From the IMG/VR virus record IMGVR_UViG_3300008448_008693, positions 1-64,000 of that record: 64,000 nt of DNA; one strand, 5' to 3'. This document shows, in pieces, positions 1 through 8,505 of the stretch. The stretch is from a virus. Made by a program: the position numbers and the translations under genes. Each line of letters starts with the position of its first letter. The first letter of the stretch is position 1. The notes under the pieces were generated by a model. It did no database searches, had not been told where the DNA came from, and saw only the letters and a list, made by a program, of their open reading frames with translations.

Positions 1-218
1 AGAAGTACGGATTAATCCGATAGCTTCCATTTTGTTTAGCACATTGCCAGTTGTTTTTCTGAATCAGTTTTTAAGGAGATTAACTCAGTCCCCACGTGCC
101 CTTATTCTTCAGCCGATACCTGTCAAAACCAAAAAACACCCCCATATGTCAAATAACGATTTGTTCTACAAATATATAAATATTTATCTAATAAAGAAAC
201 ACCTTTATATTTATTATT
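1..218. other. Left-edge region without a convincing gene
   Basis: No convincing gene is visible here. The first 170 bases are richer in G and C than the rest of the window. An open frame on the plus strand runs through them but has low-complexity content and overlaps the next real start. A very short minus-strand frame starting at base 30 would leave the window after 10 codons, so it cannot be judged. Bases 175-199 hold an AT-rich promoter-like motif. Confidence 0.4.
181..199 (+). promoter_or_regulatory. TATTTAT-type promoter candidate
   Basis: TATTTAT lies at 181-187 and is followed by CTAATAAAG. It is 31 bases before the start codon at 219. A T4-late-like TATAAATA overlaps just upstream at 175-182. 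It belongs to the motif family seen before about twenty genes here. Confidence 0.45.
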
Positions 219-1313
219 ATGGATGAAAATGAATATTCTGATGATTACGCTGAGATAAAATCTATTATGGAGGGTAATGACCCTGGTAGGGGTTATGTAT
301 CAGATAATTTAAGAGTTAGATTTAATAAAAACAGTCCCGCAAAATCTTTGGCAAATATCACATTAGATGTGGGTGATTTTATTCATATGATTAAGGATTC
401 TCTTTATTATGCTGAGGATGATAAAAACATCATATTAAATTTATTTGGTGGTTATTATGGTCCTGATTATGAATTTATGAGTTGGGATTCGGCCTCAGAG
501 GATTGGGAAGGTGGGTATATACTTAGATATTTTGATAATGAAAGCATAGAACTTTTAAAAGAGATTTTAAAGTATTCCCCAACTCTAATTGATATTACCG
601 ATAATGAATCTATAATTCAATTCCTATCAAAAAAAGAATTTGAAAGAGAAATTGATTGGATTACAACTGAATATCAGGATTTATACAATCAATGTGGACT
701 TGAGAGTTTAAAGGAATACATTATGGGTGAACTATCCAACAAACTATTACCTTACAACATAATTGAGAAGTTTTTTATGAAGAACTACTATACCACCGTT
801 GGTAATTTATATAGGCTGTATAATGAATATAATGTTTCTCCTCACAATAGCGTTTTGGGTCTTTTTAAAATATTGTTAAAAAAAGAGATTGGTAGTAGTA
901 TTGGTGGTTATCATGAAGAAATATATGGTATGGGTTGTCGTAATTTTGATGATGAATCATTAAACATAGAAATTCATCGTCAATTAGAAAAGATTCTTGA
1001 GAAGATTGAGGAAGGGATGGAAGATGAAGATTTTGACCGAGAACAATATGAAAGAATTATTAAGTATATCCAAAAATTAAAGGGTGTGAATCATAATGGT
1101 AAGATGTGGTATCCGATACCAACAATGAAAGGTTACGCATTCACAATTAATAATGTTAACTATGCCAAGGGTATTGAGATTACAATACATAAGAATGATG
1201 ACGATGCGTATAGGGAAAAGAGATTAATTAAATTTGATGACTTCCCGACTTTTATTGAGAATTATAAATTATTTGAATCAAAACGTCAAAAAAAATTTTT
1301 TCTAATTAAATAA
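219..1313 (+). CDS. Hypothetical protein, 364 aa
   Basis: I do not recognise this protein. It is acidic, predicted soluble, and shows no signal peptide or membrane segment. It is rich in Asp, Glu, Tyr and Asn, with a probable helical, charged stretch around residues 250-290. The start at 219 is preceded by an AT-rich leader and a TATTTAT motif and has no Shine-Dalgarno sequence, like most genes here. The next gene follows after 17 bases on the same strand, so it is probably co-transcribed with the peptidase. No catalytic motif could be identified. Confidence 0.75.
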   Translation: MDENEYSDDYAEIKSIMEGNDPGRGYVSDNLRVRFNKNSPAKSLANITLDVGDFIHMIKDSLYYAEDDKNIILNLFGGYYGPDYEFMSWDSASEDWEGGYILRYFDNESIELLKEILKYSPTLIDITDNESIIQFLSKKEFEREIDWITTEYQDLYNQCGLESLKEYIMGELSNKLLPYNIIEKFFMKNYYTTVGNLYRLYNEYNVSPHNSVLGLFKILLKKEIGSSIGGYHEEIYGMGCRNFDDESLNIEIHRQLEKILEKIEEGMEDEDFDREQYERIIKYIQKLKGVNHNGKMWYPIPTMKGYAFTINNVNYAKGIEITIHKNDDDAYREKRLIKFDDFPTFIENYKLFESKRQKKFFLIK

Positions 1314-1330
1314 TTTCATACATTTGTCGT

Positions 1331-2143
1331 ATGGAAAGAGATTATCAATTATTGAAAGATGTTTTGTCAGTTCCGACAAAAACTTACAAAGAAGGTTTAA
1401 TGGTGGAATTTTTGGTTAAGTATTTAACCAGAAATGGGTACAAACATTACCTTGACGATATGGGGAACATCTATGTTACCAAACAAACTGATGATGTTGA
1501 GTTTTTTCCTTGTGTTGTTGCTCATACTGACACTGTTCATAACATAGACACAATCAATGTTAGAGAAGAGTCGTTACCTAATGAACAAGGTGTGTTAAAA
1601 CCAGCATTAAAGGCTTATAACGATAAGGGTAATCCAACAGGTATTGGTGGGGATGACAAGTGTGGTGTTTATGCTTGTTTGGAATTGTTAAAAGAATTGC
1701 CAAACCTTAAGGTTGCTTTCTTTGTGTCTGAAGAAACAGGTTGTCATGGTTCTCGTAATGCCGACCCCAACTTTTTTGATAATGTCGGATATGCGATTCA
1801 GTTTGACGCGCCTGGTAATCACATGGTCACTGAGTACTCTATGGGGGTTAGAATGTTTGATGATAAAGGTGAATTTAAAGAAATGTGTAACGAAGTGTTA
1901 ACTGAAACATTTGATGGTAGACATCAGTTCCAATCACACCCATACACTGATGTATACGCGCTTAAAGAATCATTTGATTTTTCTTGTATTAACTTTTCAA
2001 TCGGTTATTATAGATATCATACACCTAACGAATATGTGGTTGTTGAAGATGTGTATTCAGGAATTGAAACTGGAAAAAAGATGATTGAAAAATTGGGATA
2101 TTCCAAATACAAATTCAAAGAGAAATCAAAATATTATTTATAA
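1331..2143 (+). CDS. Di-zinc metallopeptidase, PepT/M20-M42-like
   Basis: The protein looks like a co-catalytic zinc aminopeptidase or carboxypeptidase of the M20/M28/M42 type. It has the expected ligand set in order: His65 and Asp67 in an AHTDT motif, Asp108 in GGDDKCG, the Glu134-Glu135 pair in SEETG, Asp159 in FDAPG and His230 in YHTPNE. At 270 aa it is short for M20 enzymes of the PepT type (about 400 aa), so the dimerisation or lid domain is probably missing or reduced. It has no signal peptide and is expected to act in the infected cell's cytoplasm. It converges on the ClpC-like gene, and the two share a hairpin terminator. A role in recycling peptides during infection is an inference. 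Confidence 0.85.
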   Translation: MERDYQLLKDVLSVPTKTYKEGLMVEFLVKYLTRNGYKHYLDDMGNIYVTKQTDDVEFFPCVVAHTDTVHNIDTINVREESLPNEQGVLKPALKAYNDKGNPTGIGGDDKCGVYACLELLKELPNLKVAFFVSEETGCHGSRNADPNFFDNVGYAIQFDAPGNHMVTEYSMGVRMFDDKGEFKEMCNEVLTETFDGRHQFQSHPYTDVYALKESFDFSCINFSIGYYRYHTPNEYVVVEDVYSGIETGKKMIEKLGYSKYKFKEKSKYYL

Positions 2144-2170
2144 AAAAAGGGGTTATTCAACCCCTTTTTT
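2143..2170. terminator. Bidirectional intrinsic terminator
   Basis: A perfect 12-bp stem (AAAAAAGGGGTT / AACCCCTTTTTT) with loop ATTC sits between two convergent genes. It provides a T-run on both strands and overlaps the stop codon of the minus-strand ClpC-like gene. Confidence 0.85.
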
Positions 2171-4198
2171 CTTTCTACCCTTTTTCGGTTTATTATCAAT
2201 AAGAACATTAATTTTAATTTCTTTATCAACTACAGTCATAGTGTAATCAACATCTTCTAAAACATTTCCGTTTAAAATTTCTTCAGATATATAATCCTCA
2301 ATTTTATCTTGAATCGCTCGTTTAAGAGGTCTTGCACCATATAGTTCATCAAATCCAACTTCGGATATTAGTTCTGTAACGGTATCATCAAACGTAAAGT
2401 TATATTTCATTTTTGAAAGTCGTTTTGATAAAACGTTAATTTCAAGTTTAACAATTTTCTTAACATCCTCTTTAACTAATTGATTGAATATAATAACCTC
2501 ATCAATACGGTTTAAGAATTCAGGTGCGAAGAATTTTTGTAGTTCTTTCTTTAACATATCTCTTTTATGTTCTTCTTGAACATAAGTTTTCGCTTGAGTT
2601 CCAAACCCGATTCCACCACCAAAATCTTGTAATTTTTTAACTCCTAAGTTAGATGTCATAATGATAACACAGTTTTTGAAGTTAATCTTTCTACCAAGAC
2701 CGTCAGTGATGTGACCATCATCCAATACTTGTAATAAAGTTGAGAATACATCTTTATTCGCTTTTTCAATCTCATCAAATAAAATAACTGAATATGGTTT
2801 GTTTTTAACTTGTTCTGTTAATTGACCACCTTCATCATAACCAACATATCCTGGAGGAGCACCAATCAATCTTGAGATTGTATGTTTCTCTTGGAATTCG
2901 GACATATCAATTCTAATTAAAGCATCCTCATTTCCGAAGATTTGTTTAGCCAATTGTTTCGCCAAATATGTTTTACCGACTCCCGTTGAACCTAAGAAGA
3001 TAAATGAACCGATTGGTTTATTTGGGTCCTTAATACCAATTCTATTTCTTCTAATAGATTTCGCAATCTTTTTAATTGCATCAGGTTGACCAATAACACT
3101 ATCATTTAAACTATTCTCCAAGTTACTTAATGATTTTGCTTCGTCAGAGTTTAATTTAGAAATTGGAATTTTTGTCATATTAGATACTACATCATAAACT
3201 AACTCAAGAGACACTTCTTTTTTATGTATACCTAACTCTTCCTCAAATTTTTTCTTTTCTTGTTCTAATTTATTTAGAACTCGTTTTTCTTTATCTCTAA
3301 GGTTAGCCGCTTCCTCATAGTCTTGACGTTTAACTACATCTAATTTTTGTAATTTAATTTCTTGTGCTTCGGCTTTTAGTTCGTCAATAATTGGTGGCAT
3401 TTTAACTTCCACTTGACTACGAGCACCAACTTCATCAATGATATCAAATGCTTTGTCAGGAAACTCTCTATCCGTGATATAACGCTCGGCTAAATCAACA
3501 CATAAAGTTAATACTTCATCATTATAAGTAACTTTATGATAAGCTTCATATTTATCTTTTGCATTTAGAAGAATTTGTAAAGTTTCTTCTTTGGATGCTG
3601 GGTCAACAATTACTTTTTGAAACCTTCTCTCTAAAGCTCCATCCTTTTCAAAGTTCTTACGGTATTCATCCAAAGTGGTTGCACCTACGCATTGAATTTC
3701 TCCTCTTGCAAGTGCTGGTTTAAATATGTTGGAAGCGTCCATAGAACCCGATGAATTGCCCGCACCAACCATTGTGTGAATTTCATCAATAAAGACTATG
3801 ATGTTAGGGTTAGCCTGAAGTTCCTCAAGGATTACCTTCATCCTTTCCTCAAATTGACCACGGTATTTTGTTCCTGCCACAATTGATGTCATATCCAAAG
3901 AAACAATCTTTTTATCCATTAAATTTCTCGGACATTCACCATTATAAATTTTAATTGCGAGACCCTCAACAATTGCGGTTTTACCACAACCTGGTTCACC
4001 AATAATGATTGGGTTATTTTTCTTACGTCTTGATAAGATTTGTGCTATCCTCGTTATTTCTTGGTCCCTACCAATAACAGGGTCTAATTTACCTTCTTCG
4101 GCTAACTTAATTAAATCACGACTAAAGTTATCCAATACAGGTGTGGATGAATCACCTTTCTTATTTCCTTTACCGCTATTCTCTGCAGATTCTATCAT
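2153..4198 (-). CDS. ClpC-like AAA+ unfoldase lacking the N domain
   Basis: This is a two-ring Hsp100 ATPase of 681 aa. The first AAA domain has Walker A GEPGCGKT (67-74), Walker B VFIDE (135-139) and an arginine pair at 191-192. A short UVR-like middle region (DYEEAANLRDKEK, about 293-305) marks ClpC rather than ClpB. The second AAA domain has GSTGVGKT (403-410) and ILFDE (472-476). An IGF tripeptide at 530-532 matches the loop that ClpA, ClpC and ClpX use to dock on ClpP, so it may feed host ClpP. The N-terminal Clp repeat domain that binds adaptors in cellular ClpC is absent; only about 20 polar residues precede the first AAA region. The C terminus is Lys-rich. A TATTTAT motif lies 22 bases upstream. 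Confidence 0.93.
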   Translation of the reverse strand: MIESAENSGKGNKKGDSSTPVLDNFSRDLIKLAEEGKLDPVIGRDQEITRIAQILSRRKKNNPIIIGEPGCGKTAIVEGLAIKIYNGECPRNLMDKKIVSLDMTSIVAGTKYRGQFEERMKVILEELQANPNIIVFIDEIHTMVGAGNSSGSMDASNIFKPALARGEIQCVGATTLDEYRKNFEKDGALERRFQKVIVDPASKEETLQILLNAKDKYEAYHKVTYNDEVLTLCVDLAERYITDREFPDKAFDIIDEVGARSQVEVKMPPIIDELKAEAQEIKLQKLDVVKRQDYEEAANLRDKEKRVLNKLEQEKKKFEEELGIHKKEVSLELVYDVVSNMTKIPISKLNSDEAKSLSNLENSLNDSVIGQPDAIKKIAKSIRRNRIGIKDPNKPIGSFIFLGSTGVGKTYLAKQLAKQIFGNEDALIRIDMSEFQEKHTISRLIGAPPGYVGYDEGGQLTEQVKNKPYSVILFDEIEKANKDVFSTLLQVLDDGHITDGLGRKINFKNCVIIMTSNLGVKKLQDFGGGIGFGTQAKTYVQEEHKRDMLKKELQKFFAPEFLNRIDEVIIFNQLVKEDVKKIVKLEINVLSKRLSKMKYNFTFDDTVTELISEVGFDELYGARPLKRAIQDKIEDYISEEILNGNVLEDVDYTMTVVDKEIKINVLIDNKPKKGRKKKGVE

Positions 4199-4220
4199 AT
4201 TGTTATGTTTTTAGTTAATT

Positions 4221-4227
4221 ATAAATA
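4221..4227 (-). promoter_or_regulatory. TATTTAT-type promoter candidate for the ClpC-like gene
   Basis: On the minus strand TATTTAT is followed by AATTAACTAAAAA. It lies 22 bases upstream of the start codon at 4198. Confidence 0.4.
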
Positions 4228-4278
4228 TTTTTTTAAAATTATCAAAGGTTAAAAATGTTCTTTTTTTTTTAAGAGATA

Positions 4279-4294
4279 TATTTATAAATAAAAA
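4279..4294 (+). promoter_or_regulatory. TATTTAT/TATAAATA promoter candidate
   Basis: TATTTATAAATAAAAA contains both the local TATTTAT motif and the T4 late-promoter consensus TATAAATA (4283-4290). The start codon is at 4300, so any leader would be very short. Confidence 0.5.
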
Positions 4295-4299
4295 TTATT

Positions 4300-4737
4300 A
4301 TGAAAAAAGTCATAAGATTAACAGAGTCTGATTTAATGAAAATTGTTAAACGAGTTATTAATGAATCTGAAAAACAAGTATTAAAAGAAGGGATTGAATA
4401 TGGTGGAGTACAAATAGCGCCAACTAATACGCAATACGGAGGACCTGTTATGCTAACTTATAACGGGGTAAAAACTAAGTATACTATAAATGTTGTCGTT
4501 ACTAAATTAGGTATTAATATATATAAAGGTAAGATTGGTGTTGTCGCTTTTTGGAAAAGTCCAAATGGATATTATGCTAAAGATAATACCGATAAAGTCT
4601 TTAAAATCCCAACTACAGAATTACAAAAAATGGTAAATGCTGCTAAAACTAACGCAAAACAAGTAAATATTTCAGGTACTGGTGAAGTTGCGGGTGTTGA
4701 GGGGAGTTTTAATGCAACGTTAACTAAAGTAGCTTAA
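4300..4737 (+). CDS. Putative capsid-cargo protein with N-terminal leader
   Basis: A 145-aa protein of unknown function. Residues 1-22 form a basic amphipathic leader (MKKVIRLTESDLMKI followed by VKRVINE) that ends in Ile-Asn-Glu, a site of the type cut by T4 gp21-like prohead proteases. A nearly identical leader heads the unrelated protein at 24514-25053. A second possible site, Leu-Lys-Glu, ends at residue 30. The rest is a small, probably beta-rich domain with no known motif, a high content of Thr, Val and Lys and no cysteines. I infer that the leader targets it into the prohead and is then removed. It could instead be a conserved non-cleaved interaction helix. Confidence 0.75.
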   Translation: MKKVIRLTESDLMKIVKRVINESEKQVLKEGIEYGGVQIAPTNTQYGGPVMLTYNGVKTKYTINVVVTKLGINIYKGKIGVVAFWKSPNGYYAKDNTDKVFKIPTTELQKMVNAAKTNAKQVNISGTGEVAGVEGSFNATLTKVA

Positions 4738-4783
4738 TACTACACTTTAATAAGATTCTATATTATTTTATAAAAAAATAATT

Positions 4784-5026
4784 ATGGCAATTTTAAAAGA
4801 AGAAATCGTTGGAACTAAGATTTTAAATGAAATTCAGTCAAGTAATATTACAAAGACTGAGTATGACACTGAAACTAAAAAATTGATTGTTGAATTTAAA
4901 AATGGGTTAAGGTATGAGTACGATGAGGTACCTCATCAACTATACACGCAATTTAGAATGTCTGAATCCCAAGGTAAATTTTTTAGCGGTAAAATATCCA
5001 AATCTTTTAAATACAAAAAATTATAA
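4784..5026 (+). CDS. KTSC domain protein, 80 aa
   Basis: The whole protein matches the KTSC domain pattern: a Ser-Ser-Asn-Ile start (about 19-22), YDTETKKLIVEF, NGLRYEYDEVP (residues 45-55), a SxSQGKFF segment and a final K-S-F-K-Y turn. KTSC domains are small beta-rich domains found as stand-alone phage and bacterial proteins or fused to larger ones; their biochemical role is not established. It lies between the cargo-type gene and the nucleotidyltransferase-like gene on the same strand. No TATTTAT box was found directly upstream, so it may be read through from 4300. Confidence 0.85.
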   Translation: MAILKEEIVGTKILNEIQSSNITKTEYDTETKKLIVEFKNGLRYEYDEVPHQLYTQFRMSESQGKFFSGKISKSFKYKKL

Positions 5027-5056
5027 TAAATTACTTTATTTAAGTATTTATTATTA

Positions 5057-5806
5057 ATGAATGAATTCAAAAAGATATTATCAAGTTTTAAATTAAAGGA
5101 TAGTTTGAATACTGACATTTGGGTTGAATCAGATGGTGAGTATCACATGAAACCAAGAGTTAGAGAACGTCTATTAAAAATCGCAAACGATTTTATTGAA
5201 TTTTTAGAAGTTGATTTAGTAATATCTGATATTATTATGTCAGGTTCATTGGCTAATTATAATTGGTCTGACTATTCAGATATTGATTTACATGTCACTG
5301 CGGACTTTACTCAATTTAATGATAGAGAAAAACCTTTATACGAAGAATTATTTAAAGTTAAAAAATCACTGTACAATAAAAAACACGACATAACTATATA
5401 CGGTTATGAAGTTGAATTATATGTTGAGGATATAACTCAACATTATGACGTTAAAAACATCGCAAAATTTTCAGTATTAAATAATGAGTGGATTGAAACC
5501 CCAATTAAAAATGACGTTAAGTTTAATAATGAAAGGGTTAAATTTAAAGCACAACAATGGATGAATATTATTGATGGTGTAATTGATAATGTTAAAGATG
5601 AAGACCTTGATGATGCAAAAGAATTAATTAATAAGTATAGGAGTAAGTTAAGAAAATACCGTACATGCGGACTCCAAAAAGGAGGAGAATATTCTGATGA
5701 AAATTTAGTATTTAAAGTCTTAAGACGAAACGGATATTTGGCAAAATTAAAGGGTTTAAAAAATAAAATAACGGATAAAGAATTATCGTTAAAAGAATCA
5801 AGATAA
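5057..5806 (+). CDS. Nucleotidyltransferase-fold protein, 249 aa
   Basis: Residues 60-80 carry the Pol-beta superfamily signature: Gly-Ser at 63-64 (SGSLANYNW), then Asp75-Ile-Asp77 in SDYSDIDLHV. A third acidic position is plausible in the strand EVELYVED. Enzymes of this fold transfer nucleotides to small molecules, RNA or protein, and include antibiotic adenylyltransferases and MNT-type antitoxins. The C-terminal 100 residues are helical and basic and do not resemble a known substrate-binding domain. The substrate cannot be inferred. It is the last gene before the head module and is separated from it by a gap with a promoter-like motif. Confidence 0.75.
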   Translation: MNEFKKILSSFKLKDSLNTDIWVESDGEYHMKPRVRERLLKIANDFIEFLEVDLVISDIIMSGSLANYNWSDYSDIDLHVTADFTQFNDREKPLYEELFKVKKSLYNKKHDITIYGYEVELYVEDITQHYDVKNIAKFSVLNNEWIETPIKNDVKFNNERVKFKAQQWMNIIDGVIDNVKDEDLDDAKELINKYRSKLRKYRTCGLQKGGEYSDENLVFKVLRRNGYLAKLKGLKNKITDKELSLKESR

Positions 5807-5849
5807 AACCATTACACATAGAAAATTTTGACATTTCTATTTGGTAATA

Positions 5850-5865
5850 TATTTATATATAAAAA
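5850..5865 (+). promoter_or_regulatory. TATTTAT-type promoter candidate upstream of the head module
   Basis: TATTTATATATAAAAA is 30 bases before the start codon at 5887. A similar string, TGATATTTATATATAAAA, precedes the minus-strand gene at 28431. Confidence 0.5.
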
Positions 5866-5886
5866 TAATTTTTAAAACAAAAAACA

Positions 5887-7137
5887 ATGGGAGGAATAAA
5901 ACCAATTGGTAGTGAAAAATTACAGGGAATGGATAAAATAAATCGCATTATGGAAATTGCGAGATATAATGAAAATATACCTAAATCTGTAAATGAAGAT
6001 ACATCTGTTGAATATAAAATAACATTAGCTGATGGTAATACTTATCGTATTGATAAAGAGAAAAATGGTTATGTTATTAAAAAGGGTTTGAATGAGTCTT
6101 ATGACTATATGGAACCAATGAAAAACAGAAAGTATTATTCTTCATATTCTCAAGCATTTAAAAGATTGAACTTAATTGCTAAAGAAGTTAATGTTAATGA
6201 AGGATATGATAAGAATGTTTCGTTGTTTAACGAAAGTGATGACACGAAATATTATTTAAAATTGAATAATGGTGGTGAAGTTGAGGAACAACCAGCATCA
6301 CCTGCGGCGGCTCCCGCACCCGCTCCTGCACCCGCTCCCGCACCCGCTCCTGCACCCGCTCCTGAAGGTGGAGAAATGCCTGACATGGGTGGTGAAGACA
6401 TGGGTATGGAAGAACCTGAAGGCGAAGAAGATTTTGATATGGAAGAGCCTGAAGATGAAGATGAAGATGTTGTTACATTTAAAACAATCCAAAAACTTAC
6501 AGGTAAATTAGGTCAAAAAATTAGAGCGTTCTTATCAGATGAAGAAAACGAAATGACATCAAAAGATATTAAGTATGTGATTAACTCGGTTTTATCGGCA
6601 TTAGAATTAGATAATTTAGATGAAGAAGATAAAGAAGATATCTTGGATAAATTAGAAGGTGTTGGTGAAGAAGAAGGTGAAGAAGATTTTGATATGGAAG
6701 AACCTGAAATGGATGATGAAGAAGGTGAAGAATTATCACCTGAAACACCTGAAGTTCCTGAACCTGAAATGGCCGAAAGTTTTGCTAGACGTAGAAGAAT
6801 ACATCACGATGATTTAACTGATGACGAATCATATCACGTTGAGGATATGTTTGAAGAAATTTTCTCTGAATCAAAAATTGATAAAGTATTAAATAAATAT
6901 TTTGGTGAAGAACCGACTAAGAAAGTTATTAAAGAAAGTGTTTCTAAAAAAGAAACTATGTTTACTAAAATACAAAAACTTTCTGAAAGTAAGTCTCAAG
7001 AAGCGGCTTCGGCTAAAGTTATGAGTAAATACCCAACCGCAAAACTTGTTGGTAAAACACCTAACAAAGATTTAGTTTTTGAAGTTGAGGATAAAAAATT
7101 AAAAATATCAACTAAAGGTGGTTATAAACTACTATGA
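5887..7137 (+). CDS. Acidic Pro-Ala-rich structural or core-type protein
   Basis: A 416-aa protein of unknown function. It has an N-terminal region (1-135), a Pro-Ala run (about 141-160), a long Glu/Asp/Gly/Met-rich stretch in two blocks (about 160-300) and a basic C-terminal domain (about 345-416). Several Val/Leu-Asn-Glu triplets (VNE, LNE) in the first 120 residues could be prohead-protease sites. Extreme acidity and internal protease sites are usual in T4-type core proteins, and the gene opens the head operon, so an assembly-core or internal-protein role is plausible but not proven. The stop overlaps the next start by 4 bases. Confidence 0.7.
   Translation: MGGIKPIGSEKLQGMDKINRIMEIARYNENIPKSVNEDTSVEYKITLADGNTYRIDKEKNGYVIKKGLNESYDYMEPMKNRKYYSSYSQAFKRLNLIAKEVNVNEGYDKNVSLFNESDDTKYYLKLNNGGEVEEQPASPAAAPAPAPAPAPAPAPAPAPEGGEMPDMGGEDMGMEEPEGEEDFDMEEPEDEDEDVVTFKTIQKLTGKLGQKIRAFLSDEENEMTSKDIKYVINSVLSALELDNLDEEDKEDILDKLEGVGEEEGEEDFDMEEPEMDDEEGEELSPETPEVPEPEMAESFARRRRIHHDDLTDDESYHVEDMFEEIFSESKIDKVLNKYFGEEPTKKVIKESVSKKETMFTKIQKLSESKSQEAASAKVMSKYPTAKLVGKTPNKDLVFEVEDKKLKISTKGGYKLL
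6310..6363 (+). repeat. Pro-Ala coding repeat
   Basis: Tandem CCCGCACCCGCTCCTG-like units encode alternating Pro and Ala. The run is locally GC-rich in an AT-rich genome and probably forms a stiff linker. Confidence 0.85.
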
Positions 7138-7544
7138 GTTATTTAATTTATGTAAATGAATTAGGTCCAAATTATAAGGGTGATAATATCTACGAATTTA
7201 TCTTCTCAGATACTTTGGATGAGATTTGGGGAGAATCTTGGGAATCCAAACCTTCAAATGGATACCCAAGTCCTCCCGATTTAGAATTTGTAAAGAAAGT
7301 CGGGGTTTTGAAAAATGATACCATACAATTGGAAGTTATTCAAAATTCTGACTATTTTTGTATGGAGGATTCTATGGACGGTGTTATCGCACTGGCTTGG
7401 GAGAAAGAAAATGAGTATGTTGACTTTACACGAGTTAAAAGATTAGTTTTTAATTTTGGTGATGACGAACAGAAAGTAAAAGATAAATTATATGAACGTG
7501 ATATCGTTTTAGAATTTGAAAAAAAAGTGGTCTATGAAAACTAA
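7134..7544 (+). CDS. Hypothetical protein, 136 aa
   Basis: A small acidic protein with many aromatic residues (WGESWESKP near residue 32) and no recognised domain. It overlaps the upstream acidic protein by 4 bases (ATGA) and the downstream basic protein by 11 bases, so it is translated within the same operon. No signal peptide or membrane segment is visible. Its location argues for a role in head assembly or packaging, but nothing in the sequence proves it. Confidence 0.75.
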   Translation: MSYLIYVNELGPNYKGDNIYEFIFSDTLDEIWGESWESKPSNGYPSPPDLEFVKKVGVLKNDTIQLEVIQNSDYFCMEDSMDGVIALAWEKENEYVDFTRVKRLVFNFGDDEQKVKDKLYERDIVLEFEKKVVYEN

Positions 7545-8505
7545 TGAAAAAATATTAGGACTAATCAGTTACGGATTAAAACCATCTTGGGTTATGTCCC
7601 TTAATGAATCACAAATTGATGGTTTACATAAAAGGATGAGTAAATCCAAAAAAGAAACTAAAGAAGCGGTAACTAAAACTTCAACAACTACAACTTTTGA
7701 TTTAAGTAATTCTGCTGATGTGAATTTGGCTAACAAACAATTACAGGGGGTGGCTACTATAGACCCTAATCAGAAAAAAATGATTGTCACTAAAGAGGGT
7801 GAAATGACTGAAAAGGCGGTATCAAAACAACAACAAAAAATTATGGGATTAGCTCTTTCTGTTAAAAGAGGTGATACACCTAAATCAAAAGTATCTAAAT
7901 CAGTTAAAGATATGGCTAAAAAAATGTCTGAAAAAGATTTAGAAGATTTTGCATCAACAAAACATAAAGGACTACCTAAAAAAGTTAAAAAAACTGAAGC
8001 TAAAGAAGGTGGTTATATGGACATGGTTGGTAAAGCATTTAACAAAAATATGGCTAATAAAATTGCGGATATTAGGCCAAGTTTAAAATGGGAAAGTATT
8101 TTAGAAGATGAATTTTCTCAAATAATTGAGAATACGGTTTTCCCAAAAATGACAAAAAAAGATTTTATAAAAACAATAATGGAATCTCCTGAAGTTGCTC
8201 CTGAAAAGGAAAGAACTAAAGAAAAGGAAAAAGAAAGAGAAACCGAAAAACGTCCTGACAAAAATGACCCTTTCAGACCTGGTAAAAGAAAACAACCAAA
8301 ACCAGCACCAAAGGCGAAACATCATAAAGAAATGAGTGAGGCACCTGAAGTTGCACCCGCACCTGTTAAAGTTCCCGAAAGAGAAAAACAAACAACACCC
8401 GATAAGAACGACCCTTTCAGACCTGGTAAAAGACAACAACCTAAACCAGCACCAAAGGCAAAATTACCTGATTGGTTATCATCAAAATCACTTGGAATTA
8501 AATAA
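7534..8505 (+). CDS. Lys-rich protein with leader and duplicated C-terminal motif
   Basis: I choose the start at 7534 (MKTNEKILG) because it keeps the overlap with the upstream gene short; an in-frame ATG at 7516 is possible. The first 25 residues end in Ser-Leu-Asn-Glu, a gp21-type cleavage motif. The body is Lys/Ser/Thr-rich. The C-terminal third has Lys/Glu-rich segments and two copies of a 21-residue motif, D-K-N-D-P-F-R-P-G-K-R followed by QPKPAPKAK, 48 residues apart. Strong basicity in a head operon suggests an internal DNA-associated or core protein. This is inference; no domain is recognised. Confidence 0.7.
   Translation: MKTNEKILGLISYGLKPSWVMSLNESQIDGLHKRMSKSKKETKEAVTKTSTTTTFDLSNSADVNLANKQLQGVATIDPNQKKMIVTKEGEMTEKAVSKQQQKIMGLALSVKRGDTPKSKVSKSVKDMAKKMSEKDLEDFASTKHKGLPKKVKKTEAKEGGYMDMVGKAFNKNMANKIADIRPSLKWESILEDEFSQIIENTVFPKMTKKDFIKTIMESPEVAPEKERTKEKEKERETEKRPDKNDPFRPGKRKQPKPAPKAKHHKEMSEAPEVAPAPVKVPEREKQTTPDKNDPFRPGKRQQPKPAPKAKLPDWLSSKSLGIK
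8257..8463 (+). repeat. Direct repeat, two 63-bp copies
   Basis: Copies at 8257-8319 and 8401-8463 both encode D-K-N-D-P-F-R-P-G-K-R plus QPKPAPKAK with only minor changes. The copies differ mostly at synonymous sites, which suggests selection on the peptide. Confidence 0.85.

Noticed and set aside
1-30. Minus-strand start reading MEAIGLIRTS at the left edge
   Set aside because: Only ten codons lie within the window, so neither coding nor family can be judged.
32-226. Open frame of 64 codons at the left edge
   Set aside because: It overlaps the start of the 219 gene, has an unbalanced composition and no upstream motif. No other support was found.
6298-6492. Minus-strand frame opposite the Pro-Ala repeat
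   Set aside because: It is the antisense shadow of a GC-rich coding repeat.
7516-7533. Earlier ATG for the 7534 gene
   Set aside because: It increases overlap with the upstream gene and adds only six residues; it remains possible.
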